DNA of 64,000 bases, from NCBI GenBank assembly GCA_964391805.1, contig CAYMNK010000007.1:43934-107933 (forward strand), read 5' to 3'. How positions within the stretch are numbered: the first letter of the stretch is position 1; each line of letters begins with the position of its first letter. The translations under genes and the position numbers were made by a program. The DNA comes from RUG14300 sp964391805 (GTDB taxonomy: Bacteria > Bacillota > Clostridia > Christensenellales > CAG-1252). Under the pieces are notes generated by a model. That model was given only the letters and a program-made list of their open reading frames with translations, made no database searches and was not told the origin of the DNA. This document shows, one piece after another, positions 1 to 9,230 of this stretch.

Positions 1-87
1 TTTGACAAAGAATGCCTTGAGCCCCTCAAGAAGTCTTAGGAAAAATTCTCTCAGACTTGTAGATAATTTAGTGAAAAATTCTCTCAT
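1..87 (-). CDS. N-terminus of probable sugar ABC transporter permease (partial)
   Basis: An open frame of 29 codons starts at ATG (complement of 85-87) and runs off the window edge. It has a good ribosome binding site (GAGGGAG, complement of 93-99) and begins 15 bases after the stop of the solute-binding protein gene, so it is in the same operon. The visible part is basic and aromatic (MREFFTKLSTSLREFF) and lacks a signal peptide, as is usual for the cytoplasmic N-terminus of MalF-type permeases. The permease assignment rests mainly on its place directly downstream of a solute-binding protein gene. Confidence 0.55.
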   Translation of the reverse strand, partial: MREFFTKLSTSLREFFLRLLEGLKAFFVK

Positions 88-102
88 AAATACTCCCTCG
101 AA

Positions 103-1470
103 TTAGGATTCTAATATCTTCTTTTCTATTGCTTCAAGTTCGGTGAGCCACACAGATTCTTTCTTATTAAGTGAATATACACCTTGTAAGAAGTTAGCCA
201 TAGGAGTCCAATATGCACTCATTCTCGAAACACCGGGTTTAAGGTTGCTGTATTCACTTTGATCAACTACAACTTTTACCGTTTCACTGCCGCTTCCGAC
301 TGCATCTTCGAATAAATCTACTTGGGTGGGACAAAACTCTCTTTGCTCAAGCCTTATTTGTTGATTATCGTCGTTTGCAAGGAATGCCGCGACTCTACAA
401 GCTTCTGCTGTATCTTTTGCACTGCGAATATTATTAGGTTTATTAGAAATACCGTACATTTTAATACCCGAGAAGCTTACCAATTGAGTGTCTTTTCCGT
501 CAAGCTTAATGGTAGGAAGCATTGCTACGCCGAAGTTATCGCCTAAAGCATCCTTGAACTGAGATATCATGTGAGGACCTGAAATCATAGCCGCAATCGT
601 GCCTTGCTTCAATGCTGCAGTTTGATCTGCCTTAACAATGCTCTTAAGTTTGTCTTGTTTGCCTAACCATTGAATATAATTACATGCCTTAACAGCCTTA
701 TCGTTAGCAAGATCTACGCTATCGGCGTCGATTCCCTGTGTACCGAAAATTTCTACGCCTGCGGTGTATAAAAACGTTGTGGTATAGTAGCTGTCCGCCA
801 TATCTATACCCAAGTTATGCTCTACGCCGGGAATGGACTTAGACAATAAAGTTTCTAAACTTCTAACGTCGTTTTCGCTAACTTTAGATTTGTTGTAGTA
901 TAAGAAGGTATTTTCGTACGAATAAGGAATACCATAGTATTTACCGCCTTCTTTACACGAGGTGATCGCTACATCGATTTGGTCCTCTATTTGATCCTTG
1001 TATTCGTTAGGAATTTGGTATAAGGCGTCTTGATTACGTAAAATACCGAGTTGGTCGTTTGCGAAAGAGAATATGTCCGCAGCAGCGTTGACATCACGAG
1101 TAACACTGGAACTTACTACGTCCTCACCTACCTTTTCAACCTTAAAATTGTAAGTGTTTTTGCTGTGAAGCACCTTGTATTCCGCCAACATTTCATTTAT
1201 CATGTCATAATCTTCTTCTGCGCACCATACGGTTAGATTGTATGTAGAACCGTCATCGGTAACTGTGGAACTACCGCCCGAAGAAGAACCGCCCGACGTA
1301 TTACCGCCTGAAGAGGAACTACCGCCGGAGGTATTGCCGTTTGAATTACCGCCCTCGCCGTTATTTCCGCCGGTTTGAACATATACGTATACAATTTCTT
1401 TATCGCAAGCTACGAGCAACGTAGTCGATATTAATACTATTGCTAATAATACAATCAATAATTTTTTCAT
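103..1470 (-). CDS. Extracellular sugar-binding lipoprotein of an ABC transporter (MalE-like)
   Basis: 455 residues. The N-terminus is a lipoprotein signal with a lipobox ending LLVAC (Cys22), followed by a Gly/Ser/Asn linker at about 33-70 with repeated GGSSS units that holds the binding domain away from the membrane. The rest has the look of a family 1 extracellular solute-binding protein, for example YNLTVWCAEED near the start of the domain and GIPYSYENTFLYYNKS in the ligand-cleft region. The ribosome binding site AAGGAGA sits 6 bases before the ATG. It follows three starch-binding or starch-cutting lipoprotein genes and precedes a probable permease gene, so the likely ligand is maltodextrin released by the neighbouring amylase. 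The ligand is inference from context; the transporter role follows from the family. Confidence 0.85.
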   Translation of the reverse strand: MKKLLIVLLAIVLISTTLLVACDKEIVYVYVQTGGNNGEGGNSNGNTSGGSSSSGGNTSGGSSSGGSSTVTDDGSTYNLTVWCAEEDYDMINEMLAEYKVLHSKNTYNFKVEKVGEDVVSSSVTRDVNAAADIFSFANDQLGILRNQDALYQIPNEYKDQIEDQIDVAITSCKEGGKYYGIPYSYENTFLYYNKSKVSENDVRSLETLLSKSIPGVEHNLGIDMADSYYTTTFLYTAGVEIFGTQGIDADSVDLANDKAVKACNYIQWLGKQDKLKSIVKADQTAALKQGTIAAMISGPHMISQFKDALGDNFGVAMLPTIKLDGKDTQLVSFSGIKMYGISNKPNNIRSAKDTAEACRVAAFLANDDNQQIRLEQREFCPTQVDLFEDAVGSGSETVKVVVDQSEYSNLKPGVSRMSAYWTPMANFLQGVYSLNKKESVWLTELEAIEKKILES

Positions 1471-1497
1471 ATTTTTCTCCTTAATTTATGCCTTATT

Positions 1498-3792
1498 CTA
1501 TTCCATTGAGTCAACCCAACCGTTCTTGTAATATAACGTATTGCCTGACGGTATAACTAAATCGTAAGTTTGGTCTTTAGGCTTTTGAGGATTATCTACA
1601 AGACCTCTATCAAATACAATGTTTGCGTACTTAGCGGTATCGATCTCTATTACATACCAACCATCGTGTCCATCTACCTTTTCCATCTTTTCACCCGGCC
1701 ATGAAACTTTTGGCGTGTTCCCGGTCCAACAATATGCGTAGACTTCCGACCAACCTTGACTGTTATAGTAATATATTTTTGTTATTACCTCGACAGGTTT
1801 TGACTCGATATCGAATCCGTCCACCCACATATAACCGTTGTAGTATGGTTTTTCGCTATTTACAAGAAGGTTCGTAGTTTGATGACCGTCACCGCTACTA
1901 CCGTCGTTGAATATTATCTTCTCGAAGAAGGTGTTTACTTCTACCGAGTACCAGCCTTCGTGGTCTTCGACCTTTTTTATAGTATTTCCGGGCCATGAGG
2001 CATACTCTATCGCCTTGCCGGTAGAATCATTCCAAAGATAAGCATGTACCTCTTTCCATCCCAAATAGTTGTAGAAGTAGACCGTTATGTTTTCGGTAGT
2101 CGTATTTTGAGGTGCAGCTACATAAATTGAATCGGAGCCGTCCTCGTATATTTTGACATAAATGATATATTCGCCGTCGGCTGTCGCCATACCAGTAAAT
2201 CCACAGTCAGATTCGTAATTAGTGTATTCTTTTCCGTCATTATCGATTATTTCGATTACGTCATCCTTATTGAGTTGGATAGTATAGAAATATTCGAATT
2301 GTGAATATTGGGGAGCCGGATTTTCGATAAGCTCATATTGACTACCGTTGGCGTTGATGAATATTGAATATTCGGGCAATACAACCCATACCGAATCGCC
2401 ATCTGCATACTTCTTGGCGTATACGGTATACTCGCCTTCACGAACTGCTGTTCCCGTAAAGCCACAACCTTCCTCATAGTTGACGAACTCGAAGCCGTCG
2501 GCATCGGATATCACTATCTTATCTCCGCGATTGAGCGTAAAACTACCATAATATTCCGATACAATATTGGGATCTTCGGGAGTTTCGTTTTTAACGAGTT
2601 TGTATTGATATTTACCGTTTACATTAACAGTCACACTGTATTGGACAGATTCAGCGGGTTTTTCGGCATAATTCACGCCGTTTTTATAATAAGGTTTATC
2701 CTTATCGAAGCTAACGGTTGCAACAGTATTCCCTCCGTTTTTAACTACAATACTCGTTACTTCCTCATCCACGTTGAGGGTGAACCAATTTTCGGAGTTT
2801 GCAAGCGAAGTGAACACTTCGTTTTCTTTGAATAACGTTTCGCCCTTGTACAAGTCTGCACTTAGAGATGTAGCCTCATCGTTATAGATATACACAGGAT
2901 AAGATTTTACAATCTTTTCAACCCATTTAGCATATATTGTTGTGTTTGCCGTTATGTTGAAGGTGCTGTACTTGGATGTAAATTCCGCTTCTATCAAACA
3001 GTAAGAGTCAAAATACCATCCCGAGAAAATGAAACCTTCGCGAGTAGGATCCTCAGGTCTTGTAACAGCTTTATTGTTTTCGGCAAAAACTGTTTTAGAC
3101 TCCGATCCTTCATAATTCATATCGAAAGTTACAGTCCAGCCTTCTGGTGTTACGACATCACCATCTTCGCCTTCTAATTGTGTGAAAGTTATAGTTGATG
3201 TTCCTTCGCTATCGCTGTACCCTGGTGCGCGTGCTACGATATATAAATCGTATGTTCCTTTTGGTAAGCCGACTATTTTACCGCTCATACCGGTCGTACC
3301 TTGCTTAGCTTCTATTTTATATTCCTTAATAGAACCGTCGGAGTTCACAACCATCGCTACGTATTCTTTAGCGCCGTCTACCGAACTCCAACCGAGAGTT
3401 CCGTCGGCTTTTGCCGTGAATTTTTTAGGAGTCGAGAGTTGTCTCGAATAATCGAAATCGAGTCTCGAACGATCGGATAATACATCGAGTTGACCGTATT
3501 TATCGAACGTAACCGCTCTTACCCACATATAATTGACTTGTCCGCTTATCAAACTCGGTTGAATGCTCTCGTTATCAGCATTGAAACTTGTAGTCGTTAA
3601 GAAGAATCTATCCGATACGTTGTCATTGAAATATACGAGGTAGCCTTCGGCTCCTTCTACCTGATTCCAAGAAAATACGCCGTTACTAAGAATAAGATCA
3701 CGAGGGGATTGTAGCTTCTCGGACGAACAGCCTACAAGGACTACACCCAATATAACTATAAATATTGCCAATATAATCAATTTCTTTTTCAT
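1498..3792 (-). CDS. Modular starch-binding lipoprotein (Fn3-like, Listeria-Bacteroides repeat, X modules, two CBM26)
   Basis: 764 residues with lipobox LVGC (Cys22). In order: two Fn3-like domains (about 29-205), a Listeria-Bacteroides repeat with the GWYFD core (about 217-290), a short beta domain (about 296-378), two copies of an approximately 90-residue module without a family name known to me (about 380-565; hallmarks GDKIVISDADG, NYEEGCGFTG and a closing SVWV or SIYV), and two CBM26-type starch-binding modules (about 567-764, with YFYNYLGWKEVHAYLW and SWPG). No catalytic domain is visible. Its ATG overlaps the stop of the upstream gene by four bases (ATGA), which implies translational coupling. 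The likely role is holding starch or starch fragments at the cell surface for the amylase and transporter. The CBM26 assignment is by motif; substrate binding is inferred. Confidence 0.8.
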   Translation of the reverse strand: MKKKLIILAIFIVILGVVLVGCSSEKLQSPRDLILSNGVFSWNQVEGAEGYLVYFNDNVSDRFFLTTTSFNADNESIQPSLISGQVNYMWVRAVTFDKYGQLDVLSDRSRLDFDYSRQLSTPKKFTAKADGTLGWSSVDGAKEYVAMVVNSDGSIKEYKIEAKQGTTGMSGKIVGLPKGTYDLYIVARAPGYSDSEGTSTITFTQLEGEDGDVVTPEGWTVTFDMNYEGSESKTVFAENNKAVTRPEDPTREGFIFSGWYFDSYCLIEAEFTSKYSTFNITANTTIYAKWVEKIVKSYPVYIYNDEATSLSADLYKGETLFKENEVFTSLANSENWFTLNVDEEVTSIVVKNGGNTVATVSFDKDKPYYKNGVNYAEKPAESVQYSVTVNVNGKYQYKLVKNETPEDPNIVSEYYGSFTLNRGDKIVISDADGFEFVNYEEGCGFTGTAVREGEYTVYAKKYADGDSVWVVLPEYSIFINANGSQYELIENPAPQYSQFEYFYTIQLNKDDVIEIIDNDGKEYTNYESDCGFTGMATADGEYIIYVKIYEDGSDSIYVAAPQNTTTENITVYFYNYLGWKEVHAYLWNDSTGKAIEYASWPGNTIKKVEDHEGWYSVEVNTFFEKIIFNDGSSGDGHQTTNLLVNSEKPYYNGYMWVDGFDIESKPVEVITKIYYYNSQGWSEVYAYCWTGNTPKVSWPGEKMEKVDGHDGWYVIEIDTAKYANIVFDRGLVDNPQKPKDQTYDLVIPSGNTLYYKNGWVDSME

Positions 3793-6356
3793 GATTTATC
3801 TCCTTCGGCTTGCCATTTCAATATAAGTTTATCTCCGTCAAGAACCCATACGTCGCTAACTGCATTCAACTTGTCGACAAGGTCGCTAACGCTATCCACA
3901 GTGCAATCGACACTTGTCGCTTCATTACCATTCAAGATAATCTTATTTTCTTGGGTACCTGTCGCTACACCTGCCTCGATGTCTTTACCTATAGCTGTTG
4001 CTTTAACATAGTAGCAATCGTTAATCATATTGTTGAAGCCTGCTATTCCGCCTATGGTCAAGGGCGTACCGCCAACCAAGCCCGACGAGGCTGTTGCCGT
4101 TGCAGTAGTGAAACTGTTGTTAAGCACAAGACACAATTTACCAGATTTGAAGTCTCCGGTAATATCTTCGGTTTTGTTCCATTGCGTACCGTCGGGACTC
4201 ATTCTTACAAAGATTACACCTGTAAGATCTTCGGCGTCTATTCCGATATCGGCGTAGTAGTATTGCTTATTAGCAAAAGATACAGTGTTCATTTTGATAC
4301 CGGGCCATGAGATCGAAATATTCTTACCCCAATAGTATAAATATATTTGAGCACTGTCTGCGGGGATCCAACTACAATTAGTGTAGTCGAGATACACTCT
4401 GCTTGCCTTTAATCTATCGGCTTCTATGTCGAATTTAGCATCGCTGTAACAATTAACTACACCTAATGGACTATTTTCCTCGTTATAGCCGTAGTTGTCA
4501 CCAACTATACCACCTATACCGTTAGCGCCGATTAACTTGCCTACATTGTAACAAGAAAGTATTTGTGCGTTAGCATAACTCATTTTACCTACTTCGTTGA
4601 TACCGTCACCGCCATTCTTACCTGCGATACCGCCGCCATAACTAGTAACGTTTATCGTACCCGAATTGTAGGATAGGCTGACTGAACTTTGGAATTGAAG
4701 AACGCCGTCATAAAGATTGGCATTGTAGCCTACGATACCGCCTGCATATGTGGTAGCGCTTATGTCGCCTTCGTTACCACATTCGGTAATGATTCCGTTG
4801 TTTCTTGCGACTATACCGCCTACCGTGGTATTACCCGAAACGGAGCCGTAGTTTTTACAACCCTTAACGATACCAGAATCAGAATTGAATATAGCGATTC
4901 CGCCCGATTCGTTAGAGCCGTATATCGTGGTAGTTGATTCGATGGTACAATTAATAATCGTTCCCTTGTTAATGGATACAAGACCGCTTGCACCGTCTCT
5001 TACAGCATAAATCGAACTATTCCTAACGATTACGTTTTCGACTAAACCTCTGTTGGTATACGCAAGAATGGAGCATTCGCCACCCTTATTATGTAAATTA
5101 CCGTCATTGGTTCTAACGGTCCAAGTCCGCCAATTGGCATTATCGAACACGAGATTTTTAACTACTCCCGTCTTAGCTATAGAATCAAATATAGAGGAAT
5201 ACCCGTCCTTATAATACACCGCTGTGTTGGATAAAGCATATCCGTTGCCGTCCAATACGCCCGAGAATGAACCCAAATTATAGAAGTTACTATAATCTTC
5301 GTCATCCTTGGGAGAATACTCTTCAAGCACTATATCGTTGGATAGTTTGTAGTTCATACTGAGATTGACGCTCTCATAGTATTCTATATATCTCATTTCT
5401 TCGGGAGTGGATATGATAAAGGGATTACCCTCGCTTCCGTCGCCCTTTTCGCTCGAAAAATAGGATACTTCACTTCCGTCACTCTCACCGATGGAAATGT
5501 CGGTATTACCCGCCCAAACCGATTTAACAAGAAACTTATTAGAACGATCGCTTTCGAGCTCGGTAATAGTAGTTACCGTATTGTTTACGTCTTGTATGTA
5601 ATAAACATTGGCACCGAGAACCTCGTCGAATTTGAGCACATCGCCGTCCATTCTAACGTTTTGAGGTGCAGGATAATGCACAGTACCTTTAGCCGACAAA
5701 TACTTGACCGTAACAGCTTGACTGTCGAGTACATATACGCCGTCACCTACAAATTTAACCGATATTTCCGCATCCTCATTGCATTGAGTTAGGTCAAAAC
5801 TCTCGGAATCGGCATCGAGAAGGTTTTCTTTACCGTTAACCGATACCGACACGTTTTTTGCAGAAGAATTGGTACTCCATATCAATTTACCGTCGGAATA
5901 ATCGAGTGATGGGTATACCATAGCGCTACCCTTATGGGTGTAGACAAGGGCTTCCGACCAATCGGTACAATTATCTTCGTTTACCGCTCTAACCCTAATA
6001 TTGAATACACCGTCCGCCGGAAGCGGTTCAACGAGTAAAAGACTGTAACTTGTAAATCTATGCCCTTCAATAACATTGCCGTTAACCTCGATATCATAAT
6101 TCGATGCGCCAGCAATCTTAGACCAACTCAACAATCCCGCCGAAGTTACCTTCAAATCGGTAGGTACCGTTACTTCCGGGGTAACGGGTTCGTCGGGTTT
6201 GTTTTGGTTATTGGGATTATTGGGGCTATCGGGAGCGAATTGCCATAATCCGCCACCGATTTCGAGTTTCCCGTCGCTACAACCCACTAAGCATATCGAT
6301 ATGCTTAGGATCATAACGAATATCATTATTATTAATAGTTTTTTCTTCATTTTCAT
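3789..6356 (-). CDS. GLUG-repeat lipoprotein with an embedded CBM26-like domain
   Basis: 855 residues, lipobox CLVGC (Cys26). Fn3-like domains fill about 57-320. A long right-handed repeat region follows, with GLUG-type units (GGIVARNNG, GGIVGYNAN, GGIAGKNGG, GGIVGDNYG) clustered at about 480-625. Inserted before the last GLUG unit, at about 655-720, is a segment with the starch-module signature (IYLYYWG, then ISWPGIKM). GLUG repeats are known from adhesins and surface proteins of human-associated bacteria. No catalytic motif is seen. The gene lies between the amylase and another starch-binding lipoprotein, with a 12-base gap upstream and an ATGA overlap downstream, so a role in starch attachment is likely. 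The exact ligand is unknown. Confidence 0.75.
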   Translation of the reverse strand: MKMKKKLLIIMIFVMILSISICLVGCSDGKLEIGGGLWQFAPDSPNNPNNQNKPDEPVTPEVTVPTDLKVTSAGLLSWSKIAGASNYDIEVNGNVIEGHRFTSYSLLLVEPLPADGVFNIRVRAVNEDNCTDWSEALVYTHKGSAMVYPSLDYSDGKLIWSTNSSAKNVSVSVNGKENLLDADSESFDLTQCNEDAEISVKFVGDGVYVLDSQAVTVKYLSAKGTVHYPAPQNVRMDGDVLKFDEVLGANVYYIQDVNNTVTTITELESDRSNKFLVKSVWAGNTDISIGESDGSEVSYFSSEKGDGSEGNPFIISTPEEMRYIEYYESVNLSMNYKLSNDIVLEEYSPKDDEDYSNFYNLGSFSGVLDGNGYALSNTAVYYKDGYSSIFDSIAKTGVVKNLVFDNANWRTWTVRTNDGNLHNKGGECSILAYTNRGLVENVIVRNSSIYAVRDGASGLVSINKGTIINCTIESTTTIYGSNESGGIAIFNSDSGIVKGCKNYGSVSGNTTVGGIVARNNGIITECGNEGDISATTYAGGIVGYNANLYDGVLQFQSSVSLSYNSGTINVTSYGGGIAGKNGGDGINEVGKMSYANAQILSCYNVGKLIGANGIGGIVGDNYGYNEENSPLGVVNCYSDAKFDIEADRLKASRVYLDYTNCSWIPADSAQIYLYYWGKNISISWPGIKMNTVSFANKQYYYADIGIDAEDLTGVIFVRMSPDGTQWNKTEDITGDFKSGKLCLVLNNSFTTATATASSGLVGGTPLTIGGIAGFNNMINDCYYVKATAIGKDIEAGVATGTQENKIILNGNEATSVDCTVDSVSDLVDKLNAVSDVWVLDGDKLILKWQAEGDKS

Positions 6357-6368
6357 TCAAATCTCCTT

Positions 6369-9095
6369 TTAGCTTGAGATTTTAGCGACAACACATCCGC
6401 CTGCGGGAATATATTCAAGGCTTGCTCCCGCGGAAGCACATATCAATTCGGCGTTACCGAATACGGTACGTGCATTCGCATATTCCGAAGTCGTAAAATT
6501 GCATACAACCCAATAGGTTGTTCCCTCATACGTTCTCGTGAAGGCGAACATATCACTATTGCCGAATTTCTTGAAAGCATAATCGCCATAACGAATCACG
6601 TTATCTTCCGATTTTAGTTTAGTCCACTTCCTTACCTCGTTTAGGAAGGAACTCTCGTCGGCAAGTTGTTCCTCCGCACCCGGTAGTTTTTCGTTATAGC
6701 TATCCCACTTAACATAGTAGGTCTTATCGCCCGATATGGAGTAATTGGTGGTATAGATACTGCCCTCTGCTGTGGTCGTCCACTTGAACGGCTGTCTGTA
6801 TTGACGATCTACGTGCGGTGAATTCTTATTTTCGCCTGTACCGTAGTTACTGCTCATACCCAATTCGTCGCCGTAATATATCCAGCTCACGCCCGGCAAG
6901 GTCATCATCGCGGCTATAGTGGTCAGCGCTCTCTTTTTTGCGGTTGCGGCATTTGAGCTCGTGATAGTACCTGCAACCCAGTCAGAACCATTTAACGAAC
7001 CGGATACGTTATTCATTAGTCTCGGTAAGTCGTGGTTAGATGTAAATATCGAACCGCTCACTTCTCCGCCATACTTTTTCTCAGTATTGAGTACACCTAA
7101 ATAACTCCAAGCACCGCCCGAAAGCTTATTGGTATTTGTTCCCGTCGGAACTGATCCGTCGGATGAGGTGTTTTCTCCTGCCAATCCGCTACCCCATGCC
7201 ATACCTGCTGCAAGTTGACCGAGATTATAGTACATATAGAAATCGAGCATTCCGTCAAAAGCTTGATAATACGGAGCAACCCTATAAGCGTGTCCGTCGA
7301 AATTCTCACCCACCATATAGACATTAGGATTAATCTTCTTAATTCCCGATATGAGCCAAGAGAAGAAGTTGATGTTCTTGGTAACGTTACTGCTATAATC
7401 GGTGTTTGTTGCACTATCGTAGTCGCTGATAATTACATCGCCCGCCTCTGCTGTAACTTCGTCCGCCATATAGATATGCTTAACGGCGTCGATTCTAAAT
7501 CCGTCTACACCTTCGCTTTCGCCTAACAAAGTCATCCAGTATTTTGCGACTTCGAGTATTGCATCTCTCGTCGGTTGATAATCGTAATTCAATTCGGGCA
7601 TTCCCGATGCGAACTTAGCATAATACGAATAGGTATATTCGCTGTATTGATACCAACTTTCCGATAAGTTTTCAGTGTTGTGATTGCGCCAGTGATAGAA
7701 ACTACGGTAATCGATTCCGTTCTCCTCTACCATCTTAGCGGATTTTTGGAACCATACGTTATTAATGGATGTATGATTCAATACGAGGTCCATTATAACT
7801 TTCATGCCCTTTTCGTGGCATTTTGTGAGCAATTCCTTATAATCGTCCAATGTTCCAAACTTAGGATCTACTGCACAGTAATCGATAATATCATAACCGT
7901 GATAAGAATCTGATTGCTGTATAGGCGTCAACCATAATACGTCTACGTTCAGCTTTTCTAAATAATCAAGGTTATTGATAATACCTCTAATATCACCGTA
8001 GCCGTCTCCGTCCGAATCGGCAAAGGACGCTACCATTATTTGATAGCCTACACCCGATACGGTGTCGAAAAGGTCGAGAGGATCCGCAACTTTACCCAAA
8101 TCTGCCGAACTATCTACGTTAGATATCGATACGTGGGTACCGTCATCGTTTTCGTACGGATTGGATATTTCTGTTTTATCCGCTAAATTTAAAACGAAAT
8201 CGCCTACGTTATCTTGCGTAGCAAAAACATGTATGGATCCGTTGGTGCGAATGGATCTTTCTATCGTAAAATATTGGTTACCGCCGTCAGATGTCCAGTG
8301 TGTACCCGAATTCTTACTCTCGTCGTATACGATCAAGAAACCGATTTCGGTATCGAGATAAGCATCGATATTCAAAGCATATTCATCTTTGTAGTTGTCA
8401 CCATAGTAGCCGTCTTTGAAAAATTGCAAATGTTCGTTTTCGGCATTACCTGCATCGTTATAAATCTTGGTCATATCAATGTCGCATACCGCTCCGCCGA
8501 TATCGTCAACAACAACGTTACCGTAAATATCCTTTTCCCAATTAAAGGTTCTACCGGTGTACGCCTTAGGCCATACCCACATACTCATCTTAGCGTATGC
8601 ATCGGGATCGTTGTCAAAACGCATATAGTGAATGTACAAGTGACCGTTTTTGCTATTTGCATCGAGGTTCCTTTCATACTCTTCTATGTCTTCCTGCTTG
8701 ACGCCTTCTTTCCACAGCGCATACAACGTAATGTTATTAGCGGGCATTACATCGAAGGTGAATTCGTTTTGATATGTGCCATAGTCGGTAAACCATCCGC
8801 CAAAATTATAACCGGTTCTCTTGGGGTTATTGGGCTTGGTTATCTTTTCTCCGGCTTCGATACCGGTCATTGTGTCTACTTGGGTTGCCTTATCGCCTGT
8901 ATAAAAATAAATATTATACTTTGCGACAAGGGATTCACTCCCACTGTTTCCACCGCCTTCGCCGTTTCCGCTGTTTCCCTCATCGGGAACTTGTCCGGGA
9001 CCGTCATCTTGATTAGGTACGTTACAGCCCACAAACGTAAACAGCATGCACGCTATCATTATTAAAACTAATATTTTAAAAAATGTTTTCTTCAT
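6369..9095 (-). CDS. Surface-anchored GH13 alpha-amylase/pullulanase-type lipoprotein
   Basis: 908 residues, lipobox FVGC (Cys24), then an acidic Gly/Asn linker. A Listeria-Bacteroides repeat (about 58-128) is followed by a CBM41/PUD-like domain (about 150-300; LYIHYMRF, MWVWPKAY, IGFLIVYD). The catalytic GH13 barrel runs from about 350. All four conserved regions are present: DLVLNH (436-441), GFRIDAVKH with nucleophile Asp536, GEN with acid/base Glu597, and FTSNHD with Asp689. A C-terminal beta domain ends EYIPAGGCVVAKIS. The enzyme should cut alpha-1,4 links, or alpha-1,6 links given the pullulanase-type CBM41, in starch at the cell surface. It is the only glycoside hydrolase in this locus within the window. 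Amylase versus amylopullulanase cannot be decided by eye. Confidence 0.93.
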   Translation of the reverse strand: MKKTFFKILVLIMIACMLFTFVGCNVPNQDDGPGQVPDEGNSGNGEGGGNSGSESLVAKYNIYFYTGDKATQVDTMTGIEAGEKITKPNNPKRTGYNFGGWFTDYGTYQNEFTFDVMPANNITLYALWKEGVKQEDIEEYERNLDANSKNGHLYIHYMRFDNDPDAYAKMSMWVWPKAYTGRTFNWEKDIYGNVVVDDIGGAVCDIDMTKIYNDAGNAENEHLQFFKDGYYGDNYKDEYALNIDAYLDTEIGFLIVYDESKNSGTHWTSDGGNQYFTIERSIRTNGSIHVFATQDNVGDFVLNLADKTEISNPYENDDGTHVSISNVDSSADLGKVADPLDLFDTVSGVGYQIMVASFADSDGDGYGDIRGIINNLDYLEKLNVDVLWLTPIQQSDSYHGYDIIDYCAVDPKFGTLDDYKELLTKCHEKGMKVIMDLVLNHTSINNVWFQKSAKMVEENGIDYRSFYHWRNHNTENLSESWYQYSEYTYSYYAKFASGMPELNYDYQPTRDAILEVAKYWMTLLGESEGVDGFRIDAVKHIYMADEVTAEAGDVIISDYDSATNTDYSSNVTKNINFFSWLISGIKKINPNVYMVGENFDGHAYRVAPYYQAFDGMLDFYMYYNLGQLAAGMAWGSGLAGENTSSDGSVPTGTNTNKLSGGAWSYLGVLNTEKKYGGEVSGSIFTSNHDLPRLMNNVSGSLNGSDWVAGTITSSNAATAKKRALTTIAAMMTLPGVSWIYYGDELGMSSNYGTGENKNSPHVDRQYRQPFKWTTTAEGSIYTTNYSISGDKTYYVKWDSYNEKLPGAEEQLADESSFLNEVRKWTKLKSEDNVIRYGDYAFKKFGNSDMFAFTRTYEGTTYWVVCNFTTSEYANARTVFGNAELICASAGASLEYIPAGGCVVAKISS

Positions 9096-9230
9096 CGTCA
9101 GATAATCTCCGATTTCCTTCTTTATTATATAATCAATATTTATAGTATCTATTCAATATTATCTATTATCAAAACAGTAAACAAGGGTGGGATAGATTCC
9201 GCTATCTTACCCTTTGTTACTTTAATTCAG
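9096..9230 (-). terminator. Intergenic hairpin, probable partial terminator inside the starch operon
   Basis: Read on the minus strand, an imperfect 18-20 bp stem (arms near 9232-9213 and 9206-9187, AGTAACAAAGGG against CCCTTGTTTACT) is followed by TTTTG. It would lower read-through from the giant lipoprotein gene into the amylase gene. AT-rich DNA follows, containing a TATAAT at about 9124-9129 without a clear -35 box, so a second weak promoter for the amylase is possible but not shown. Confidence 0.45.

Noticed and set aside
8214..9065. Long plus-strand open frame (about 283 codons) opposite the amylase gene
   Set aside because: It mirrors the amylase coding strand, has no ribosome binding site and shows no protein features; an antisense shadow.
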